Source of the DNA: CAYWTX01 sp964461295
Lineage (GTDB): Bacteria > Planctomycetota > Phycisphaerae > SM23-33
Reading direction: 5' to 3'
Length of the DNA: 8,129 nt
NCBI GenBank assembly: GCA_964461295.1
Contig: CAYWTX010000548.1
Span: 1-8,129 of the forward strand
In this document: positions 1-4,555 of the stretch, one piece after another
Numbering within the stretch: position 1 is the first letter of the stretch
Layout: each line of letters opens with the position of its first letter
Position numbers and translations under genes: made by a program
The notes under the pieces: generated by a model
What the model was told of the DNA's origin: nothing
What the model saw: only the letters and a program-made list of their open reading frames with translations
The model's database searches: none

Positions 1-563
1 ACATTCCGCTGTCGGGCGAACCGGCCTACATCACCCAGCCGGGCGGCATCGGCGCGCAAGTGTGCGAGATCAACAACGACGGCCGGCAGGACTTCTTCAT
101 CACCTATCCGAAGGTCGCGCCGCAACTGTTCTTCAACCGCGGCTTCCGCTGTTTCGGCTTCAGCATCGAACTGGACCTCGCCCAGGCCGCCAAGCTCAAG
201 GTCGCCGAGGCCGTGAAGAACGGCCAGCAAGCCGCTGCCATCGCCGATCTCGACGGCGACGGGGCGCAGGACCTCGCCGCCGTCGCCGCCGCGGGCGAAG
301 TGTGCCTGCTGCTCCGCCAGTCCAACCCCGCCCGCATGAGCGTGACCGTCGCCCTGCCGCCCGGCTCGCACGGGCCTGTGACGGTTGAGGCGCAGGACGC
401 CAGGCGAAGCCTCGGCGCACGCGTGATCCGCCCCGGCCGGCCGGCCGTGTTCGGCAAGATCGGCAAGGGGCCGATTACGCTCTCGTGGACTCCCCCTGGC
501 GAGAAGCCCCGCACCCAGCAAGTCGTGGTGACAGAGTCAAAACGCGTGGAACTGGCGAAGTAA
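1..563 (+). CDS. FG-GAP/VCBS-repeat protein, C-terminal part (5' end outside window)
   Basis: The reading frame is open from base 3 to the TAA at 561-563 (186 visible residues); the true start lies upstream of the window. Two FG-GAP/VCBS-type elements are visible. One has a degenerate loop (INNDGRQDF, about residues 23-31). The other has a good calcium-loop-like DLDGDGAQD (residues 82-90), in which acidic residues alternate as in EF-hand-like D-x-D-G-D-G-x-x-D loops. Between them lies the phrase PQLFFNRG, typical of repeat blades. The last 75 residues are a beta-rich, Pro/Gly-rich domain (SVTVALPPGSHGPVTVEA onward) resembling the C-terminal domain that often caps such propellers (ASPIC/UnbV-like; inference). 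Family members are exported beta-propellers thought to bind ligands or surfaces; no enzymatic residue is recognisable. The signal peptide, if any, would be outside the window. The gene converges on the kinase gene. Family confidence is good; the specific role is unknown. Confidence 0.8.
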   Translation, partial: IPLSGEPAYITQPGGIGAQVCEINNDGRQDFFITYPKVAPQLFFNRGFRCFGFSIELDLAQAAKLKVAEAVKNGQQAAAIADLDGDGAQDLAAVAAAGEVCLLLRQSNPARMSVTVALPPGSHGPVTVEAQDARRSLGARVIRPGRPAVFGKIGKGPITLSWTPPGEKPRTQQVVVTESKRVELAK

Positions 564-598
564 CCCTTACGTCGGACGTCCTCCATCGTCGCAACAGG

Positions 599-640
599 GA
601 GACCACCAACCGCACGAATGAAGACGAACCACACGAACCG
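599..640 (+). repeat. ACGAACC-rich intergenic repeat, copy A
   Basis: The element begins with GAGACCACCAACCGCACGAA and continues with ACGAA cores at 614, 624 and 633 (spacing 9-10 nt). Its first 20 bases match 18 of 20 with the minus-strand element at 7000-6981. It starts 35 nt after the stop codon of the FG-GAP gene and reads in the same direction as that gene. It resembles simple ACGAACC-type intergenic repeats that I associate with planctomycete-like genomes (memory, not a search). Confidence 0.6.
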
Positions 641-738
641 GAAACTGAACTACCGACCTGTACTGCCGCCTGTTGCCTGTTTTCGTGTCTCCCGTTGCTC
701 TCCACCTGGCCTCCCGGCCACGCAGTTACGTTCGACTA

Positions 739-778
739 CAGGCCGGGAACGTCGGCCTGGAAGGGACTTCCGCCCTTC
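739..778. repeat. Two adjacent hairpins
   Basis: The first hairpin is CAGGCCG (739-745), a 7-nt loop, and CGGCCTG (753-759), a perfect 7-bp stem. The second starts at the very next base: GAAGGG (760-765), a 7-nt loop, and CCCTTC (773-778), a perfect 6-bp stem. Both have the same loop length. No T-run follows on either strand. Possible roles are a bidirectional transcript end, an RNA-stabilising element, or part of a dispersed REP-like element. Confidence 0.6.
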
Positions 779-807
779 TGTGTCGCGTACGCTTGCCGGC
801 GCACTGG

Positions 808-827
808 CCGGGGGCATAAGCCCCCGG
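808..827. repeat. Strong 8-bp hairpin, CCGGGGGC-ATAA-GCCCCCGG
   Basis: A perfect 8-bp, all-G/C stem encloses a four-base loop (ATAA). A flanking G (807) and T (828) could add a wobble pair. It is the most stable-looking structure in the spacer between the convergent genes. No T-tract follows on either strand, so it is not a classical intrinsic terminator, though it could still act as a transcript boundary for the kinase or FG-GAP mRNA. Confidence 0.65.
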
Positions 828-849
828 TATGCAATTGGTTAGGCGAGAA

Positions 850-862
850 GCCCCGAAGGGGC
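850..862. repeat. Short hairpin GCCCC-GAA-GGGGC (UUCG-type on the minus strand)
   Basis: A 5-bp G/C stem has a GAA loop on the plus strand. Read on the minus strand, the direction of the kinase transcript, it contains CCCUUCGGG, which can form the very stable cUUCGg tetraloop. The core CCCCGAAGG recurs in two other spacers of this window (2508-2516 and 6946-6954). Confidence 0.5.
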
Positions 863-879
863 GACAGAGGGCCTCCAGC

Positions 880-951
880 GTGAACCAGGCCACGAGTTGC
901 GATTCTTTCACGAACTCTGAGGGAAGCGTCAAGAGTGAACCAGCGAGTTCC
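880..951. repeat. Imperfect direct repeat GTGAACCAG...CGAGTT
   Basis: GTGAACCAG is followed by CGAGTT at 880-898, with four extra bases (GCCA) in between. The same two blocks recur at 935-949 without those bases. The copies start 55 nt apart. Nothing shows a function; the pattern suggests local duplication followed by a small indel. Confidence 0.45.
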
Positions 952-972
952 GGACTCCGGGTTCCGGGTTCC
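947..972. repeat. 7-nt tandem repeat (GTTCCGG, 3.7 units)
   Basis: The units are GTTCCGG (947-953), ACTCCGG (954-960), GTTCCGG (961-967) and GTTCC (968-972). The array ends 5 bases short of the kinase stop codon (978-980 on the plus-strand scale), so in the kinase transcript it is the first thing after the stop, read as GGAACCCGGAACCCGGAGTC. It may be a slippage-prone 3' untranslated repeat. Confidence 0.6.
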
Positions 973-977
973 TCCCC

Positions 978-2498
978 CTACTCCGCCGGCGTCTTGCCGT
1001 CGGCGCGGGCGTCGGACTCGGTGCGGTAGCCGGCAAACTCGTCGGCCCGGATCAGCATCGCGTTGGCGTCGGCGATGCGCCAGTAATGCTTCCCGCGCTT
1101 GCTGGCGACGAACTGGAGGCCCGTGACGTCCGTCTTGCCGTGCCAACTGAACGGCGGCGCTTTGACCAGCGGCGCCGGGGCCGGCCGCTCGCCGGCAGGC
1201 AGCACGCCGTAGCTTTCCGGGGCGTCGGGGAACCGTCCCGCCAGCACCGCCTCCGCGCTGGGGCGCAGGATGCTGCTGCCCGAGCGGCCACCCGTGGCAA
1301 GCCCCACCGCACAGGCCGCCAGACCCATCCCGGCCACGAGCGCCAGCAACACGTTCCGCAATATCCGCGCCGGGCCGTGCTGCTGGGTCCGACGACGCTT
1401 CGCCGCCGGCGGCGGCGCGACGTCGGCGGCCGGCAGGCCCATCTGGAACTTCCGCCCGGGGAAACCCAGGAGGGTCGAGCCGCTCAGCGGGATCATCCCC
1501 GAATCCTCGCGCCACCCCACCGCCTCCACATGCAGCGCCGCGGCGAAATCCTCCGCCGTCGGCCGATCCGCCGGTTCCTTCGCCAGCGTCCGCTGCACCA
1601 GCAGCGAGAGCGTCGCGGGGCAGTCCGGCCGGTACCGGCGGACGTCGGGCGGCGCCGAACTGAGGTGCTGTTGCAGCACCTCGGCCATGTTCGCCCCGCC
1701 GTAGGGCGGGCGCCCGGTCAGGGCAAAGTAGAGCGTCGCGCCGAGACTGTAGACGTCGCTGGCGGGGGTGGCCTGGCGCTGGCGGATCAGTTCGGGCGAG
1801 GCGAAGTGCGGCGTGCCCACCGCCCGGTCGGTGAAGTCGAACGGGTCGTCGGGGTCGTCCAGGCGCACCAGCCCGAAGTCCGTGACCTTGCACCGCCCGC
1901 CGCGGGTCACCAGGAGGTTCGTGGGCTTCACGTCGCGGTGAATGATCCCCAGCGCGTGGCTGGTCTCCAAGGCCATCGCCGCATCGGCGATCAACGGGCA
2001 GGCGTGCTGCGGAGGCAGAGCCCCCACCGCCTTCACGATCCGCTTGAGGTTCCCGCCCTCCACCATCTCCATCGCGATGTACCACCAGCCCCCGTGCTGG
2101 TTGATCTCGTGGATCCGCACGACGTTGGGATGCTCGATCCGGGCGGCCGCCCGCGCCTCGCGAAGGAACTGCTCCACGCGCTGCTGCTCGGTGAAACCCA
2201 CAATCCGCTTGCGCAGCACCTTCAGCGCGACGATCCGGCGCAGGTGCACGTCCATCGCCTGGATCACTACGCCCATCGTGCCGTTGCCGATCAGCCCCAG
2301 CAGCCTGAAGTGACCCAGCGTTCGCCCCGCCCACCCCGGTTGACCCGGCGAGGCAAGCGGCTCGATGGCCTTTTCTTCCGCCGCGCCCGCCTGCATCATC
2401 ACCGTCGAGCCGTGGGCGCGGCCTTCCTGCTCCGTCAGGCTCTGCTCAAACGCCTCGGCGTCCTCAAGACCAACAAACTTGTCCTGCTCGTCGGACAT
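978..2498 (-). CDS. Membrane-anchored Ser/Thr protein kinase (PknB-like) with short C-terminal external domain
   Basis: This 506-residue protein is a Hanks-type kinase that phosphorylates Ser/Thr in the cytoplasm. The kinase domain (about 61-325) has the glycine loop GNGTMG (71-76), VALK lysine K93, the helix-C glutamate E114 (FLREAR), the catalytic loop HRDVKPTN (H187, D189, K191, N194), DFG (207-209), the APE-equivalent SPE (234-236), DVYSLG (248-253) and R312. All catalytic residues are present, so it should be active. A Pro-rich, basic juxtamembrane linker (KRRR, 367-370) precedes one membrane helix (about 383-401), giving a kinase-inside, C-terminus-outside topology. The external tail is only about 105 residues, with a small domain at about 450-506. 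The ATG has GGGGTGA 6 nt upstream, a fair Shine-Dalgarno match. The gene lies 43 nt downstream of the DUF3616-like gene and may be co-transcribed. Substrates are unknown. No PASTA or WD repeats are present. Confidence 0.93.
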   Translation of the reverse strand: MSDEQDKFVGLEDAEAFEQSLTEQEGRAHGSTVMMQAGAAEEKAIEPLASPGQPGWAGRTLGHFRLLGLIGNGTMGVVIQAMDVHLRRIVALKVLRKRIVGFTEQQRVEQFLREARAAARIEHPNVVRIHEINQHGGWWYIAMEMVEGGNLKRIVKAVGALPPQHACPLIADAAMALETSHALGIIHRDVKPTNLLVTRGGRCKVTDFGLVRLDDPDDPFDFTDRAVGTPHFASPELIRQRQATPASDVYSLGATLYFALTGRPPYGGANMAEVLQQHLSSAPPDVRRYRPDCPATLSLLVQRTLAKEPADRPTAEDFAAALHVEAVGWREDSGMIPLSGSTLLGFPGRKFQMGLPAADVAPPPAAKRRRTQQHGPARILRNVLLALVAGMGLAACAVGLATGGRSGSSILRPSAEAVLAGRFPDAPESYGVLPAGERPAPAPLVKAPPFSWHGKTDVTGLQFVASKRGKHYWRIADANAMLIRADEFAGYRTESDARADGKTPAE

Positions 2499-2504
2499 TC
2501 GCTG

Positions 2505-2519
2505 TCACCCCGAAGGGGC
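2505..2519 (-). promoter_or_regulatory. Kinase ribosome-binding site inside a small UUCG-type hairpin
   Basis: On the minus strand the gap before the kinase ATG reads GCCCCTTCGGGGTGACAGCG. The Shine-Dalgarno-like GGGGTGA (2511-2505) is 6 nt from the ATG. Its four G bases can pair with the preceding CCCC (2518-2515), forming either a 5-bp stem with a UUC loop or a 3-bp stem capped by cUUCGg. Pairing would partly hide the ribosome-binding site. The pairing is visible; any regulatory effect is inference. Confidence 0.4.
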
Positions 2520-2541
2520 CGTTGGCCCGACACTCGCTGCT

Positions 2542-3747
2542 CTACCGCACTCCCGTGAACTCCATCACCGTGACCACGCTTTGCGGCCGATCGGCGCGGC
2601 CCTCGCTGATGTCGCTCTCGTCGGAGCAGATGGCGATGTAGCGGCTGCTGCCCAACCGGCAGATCGCTTCGATCTTCATGTCCGGCACGTTCGCGAAGTG
2701 GACGGGCGTCTCGCTCTTGCGCCCGCTCCACCAGAACAGCGCACAGCCCAGATCGTTGGGCGGGAACGGCGCGTCCCTGCTCAGTTTGAGCCCGCTGCTG
2801 CGGGCCGCGGAAATCAGGTACCCGTGCGACACCGGGTCCCACTGCACGTCGCTGATGCCCCGCCCGCCCAGGTCCAGCAGGAACACGTCGGAGACCTCCA
2901 TCCGCTGCGGCTGGTACTGCGAGAACGCCTCGTCCATCCCGTGAACCGCGAAGAGGACCGCCTTGCCCCCCGCCAGCGGGTTCCGCATCCCGCACAGCAT
3001 CGTCGTGCCGTCCGGGGCCGCCGTCATGCCTTCCACGTTCCCCCAGCGATACGTGTTGCGGTCGCCCTCGAAGTAGTACGTGCTGTACGGCTTGATCCCC
3101 GCGGCATGGAAGCAAGCCGTCAGTGCCTCTCGCAGGCAGCCGGCATCCAGCACCTCCGCGCGTTCGGCCTCGAAGCGGCCTTGAGGGTCAATCGCGAACC
3201 GGAGCAGGTGGCGCCGCTTCGGCAGGGGCATGGCCCGCACGTCGTTGCTCATCGAGCACAGGATGTACCCCGTCCAGCCGCCCTCCGCCGCCGGGCGCAG
3301 CGCCAGGCATTCCGGGTCGTCCAGCGTTTCCTGTTCGTTGCGGACCACCGGCTGCGCCTGCGGCATGCCCACCTTCATGTTCGTCAAGTCCACCGTGCAG
3401 ACGAAGATGGCGTAACCGTGCCGGTCGCTGACGAGCAGGAGCTTCCCATCGACCCACGCCATCGCGCCGGCTTCGATCGGCCTCGCGTCGCCTCCCTTGG
3501 CTGACAGCGGCACCGACATGGTGATGTCCCGCTGAAAGACCACGGGCGGCTCAATCACGCCGAACTGGATGTTTGGCGCATTCGGCTCGGCCGGCCGGAC
3601 CGCTCCCGTCGCCCCGGGCGGGCCCGCCGCCGGCCTTGCCGCGTCCGCCCCCGGGCGCGGCGCCAGCCAGGCCAGGCAGAGCGCCAGCGCGGGCGCTATG
3701 CCCAACCACCACAGGATCCGCCTCATCTTGACACAGCCCGCGGACAT
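2542..3747 (-). CDS. Exported DUF3616-like beta-propeller protein
   Basis: I chose the ATG at 3747 (401 residues) because AGGAAGG stands 7 nt upstream and the product then begins with a normal signal peptide: MSAGCVKMRR, a hydrophobic core at about residues 11-29 (ILWWLGIAPALALCLAWLA) and a Pro/Ala-rich stretch. The frame stays open up to 3849, but those extra codons would read through a candidate promoter. Motifs typical of DUF3616-like or esterase/phytase-like propellers follow: DDPECLAL (143-150), NVEGMTAAPDG (237-247), a RNPL motif (255-258), DLGGRGI (292-298), ALFWW (336-340) and SDES (375-378). The repeated pattern of beta-strands with acidic loops fits a secreted or periplasmic propeller. 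No catalytic residues can be assigned with confidence. The kinase gene follows after 43 nt. The hydrophobic segment contains LALC, but it lacks a proper lipobox. Family assignment is from remembered motifs; function is unknown. Confidence 0.65.
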   Translation of the reverse strand: MSAGCVKMRRILWWLGIAPALALCLAWLAPRPGADAARPAAGPPGATGAVRPAEPNAPNIQFGVIEPPVVFQRDITMSVPLSAKGGDARPIEAGAMAWVDGKLLLVSDRHGYAIFVCTVDLTNMKVGMPQAQPVVRNEQETLDDPECLALRPAAEGGWTGYILCSMSNDVRAMPLPKRRHLLRFAIDPQGRFEAERAEVLDAGCLREALTACFHAAGIKPYSTYYFEGDRNTYRWGNVEGMTAAPDGTTMLCGMRNPLAGGKAVLFAVHGMDEAFSQYQPQRMEVSDVFLLDLGGRGISDVQWDPVSHGYLISAARSSGLKLSRDAPFPPNDLGCALFWWSGRKSETPVHFANVPDMKIEAICRLGSSRYIAICSDESDISEGRADRPQSVVTVMEFTGVR

Positions 3748-3754
3748 GCATCGA

Positions 3755-3761
3755 CCTTCCT
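3755..3761 (-). promoter_or_regulatory. Shine-Dalgarno AGGAAGG for the DUF3616-like gene
   Basis: The minus strand reads AGGAAGG, then 7 nt, then the ATG at 3747-3745. This is the best ribosome-binding site in the window and decides the start of the gene over upstream in-frame ATGs at 3849 and 3819 and a downstream one at 3726, which lacks such a signal. Confidence 0.6.
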
Positions 3762-3814
3762 GCCTGCCGCCGAACCGCCGGCGGCATCCGGCGAATGCGG
3801 CACCCACGAAGTAT

Positions 3815-3841
3815 ATCATAACTCCGCCCGCTCCGCGCCAA
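3815..3841 (-). promoter_or_regulatory. Candidate sigma-70-type promoter of the DUF3616-like gene (and perhaps the kinase)
   Basis: On the minus strand, TTGGCG (3841-3836; 4 of 6 to TTGACA) is followed after 15 nt by TATGAT (3820-3815; 5 of 6 to TATAAT). It lies in an AT-rich island (GTTATGATATAC) that stands out from the GC-rich surroundings. A start of transcription near 3808 would leave a leader of about 60 nt before the chosen ATG. The 15-nt spacer is shorter than ideal, so this is a candidate only. Confidence 0.4.
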
Positions 3842-3988
3842 GCGCACACGGGATCCCGCCGCCAGGACCTCGCCCGCCGGCCTCGAACGCCTGGGCCGTT
3901 TCTTCGCTCAGGGACGCGCCGGGCTGCCGTCGGGAAGGCGAGTCGGCGTCCATCGGTCCACCTCGTCGCGACATGGACATCGACCCGG

Positions 3989-4543
3989 CTACCAGTAGAT
4001 GTACCGCCGGAAGTCGGTAAGCTCCTTGGGGGACAGATTGTCCATGTCCGGGATGAGGTAGCGGTTTTCGTCCACGTCGATGAGCACCTTGCCGCGCTGC
4101 CCGTAGTCGACCGCTCGGTCGGCCTGCCACCGCATCAGGAAACTCGCCGGCCCCTTGTCGGTCAGCACGTCCATGGCGATGAAGCCGTACTTCCATCCGA
4201 CGTGGCTGATCCGCGTGACGACGTGGACGAAGTATCGCCTGGCCAGCGCCTGGCGGACCAGCTCGGCCTGCTGGGGCGGGAAGTCGCTCAGGCCGCGGAT
4301 GATGCCGATCTCCACGTCCTTGGCGCCCCGCCCGGCGGTGTGGATGAGCGATATGTAGCCGTCGGGGTACGCGACCGGAAAGGCGTAGGCGGCGTAGACC
4401 CCGCCGTAGATGCGGTCGTCCTTGACCGTCACGTGCAGCGCCCCGTGAGTGCCCACGTGGATGAGGCACATGTCGGGCGTGAGGAACCTGATCCTCGTGC
4501 GGTCAGGTACGCCAGTGCCGGATGTCTCCGTGGTGTCCGCCAT
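3989..4543 (-). CDS. DUF1854 family protein, partner of the upstream ABC transporter
   Basis: This small soluble protein (184 residues) has no signal peptide or membrane helix. After a polar N-terminus it shows the DUF1854 layout: an RIRFLTPDMCLIHV opening strand, GGVYAAYAFPVAYPDGYISL (about 67-86), an EIGIIRGLSDFPPQQ segment near residues 98-112, a helix, then a strand region FIAMDVLTDKGPASFLMRW and a C-terminal LIDVDENRYLIPDMDNLSP stretch. The family usually sits beside an ABC exporter gene, as here: the ABC stop codon is 12 nt upstream of this ATG. The start has no clear Shine-Dalgarno sequence, so translation may be coupled to the ABC gene. In proteobacteria, such proteins carry the annotation cyanophycin metabolism-associated DUF1854 protein (remembered); the molecular function is not established. 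The C-terminal end is intact. Confidence 0.75.
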   Translation of the reverse strand: MADTTETSGTGVPDRTRIRFLTPDMCLIHVGTHGALHVTVKDDRIYGGVYAAYAFPVAYPDGYISLIHTAGRGAKDVEIGIIRGLSDFPPQQAELVRQALARRYFVHVVTRISHVGWKYGFIAMDVLTDKGPASFLMRWQADRAVDYGQRGKVLIDVDENRYLIPDMDNLSPKELTDFRRYIYW

Positions 4544-4555
4544 GGTTGCCGGGCG

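Larger units (their letters stand above)
564..977. other. Non-coding region between convergent genes, rich in hairpins and short repeats
   Basis: This 414-base stretch separates the plus-strand FG-GAP gene from the minus-strand kinase gene. No open frame here has convincing protein character, and no tRNA or other RNA gene was recognised. It holds an ACGAA-rich repeat (599-640), three larger hairpins (739-759, 760-778, 808-827), a small GCCCC/GGGGC hairpin (850-862), an imperfect direct repeat (880-900 and 935-951) and a 7-nt tandem repeat (947-972). Because it lies downstream of both genes, the hairpins could end or stabilise transcripts from either side. None is followed by a clear T-run, so none is a textbook intrinsic terminator. 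Confidence 0.75.

Noticed and set aside
739..862. Intrinsic terminators for the kinase or FG-GAP gene
   Set aside because: The stems are good, but none is followed by a T-run on either strand, so the standard definition is not met. They are reported as hairpins only.
485..883. A 132-codon plus-strand open frame covering the end of the FG-GAP gene and the hairpin region
   Set aside because: It overlaps the real gene out of frame, then reads through perfect hairpins and repeats; no protein motif is seen.
736..2334. A 532-codon minus-strand frame overlapping the kinase in another frame
   Set aside because: Ala/Gly/Arg-rich shadow of the kinase gene; it also runs through the hairpin-rich spacer, where no protein character is seen.
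1086..2558. A 490-codon plus-strand open frame antisense to the kinase
   Set aside because: Translation is rich in Arg, His, Pro and Gln and shows no domain, whereas the minus strand carries every kinase motif in frame.
3650..3747. Lipoprotein signal (LALC) in the DUF3616-like protein
   Set aside because: The residue before the Cys is Leu rather than Gly, Ala or Ser, and the Cys lies within the hydrophobic core, so lipidation is unlikely.
3816..3980. Possible 54-codon minus-strand gene between DUF1854 and the DUF3616-like gene (begins MSMSRRGGPMDADSP)
   Set aside because: No Shine-Dalgarno sequence, third-codon-position GC (about 72 percent by count) lower than expected for this GC-rich genome, no recognisable motif, and it ends inside the candidate promoter. 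I could not support it as a gene.
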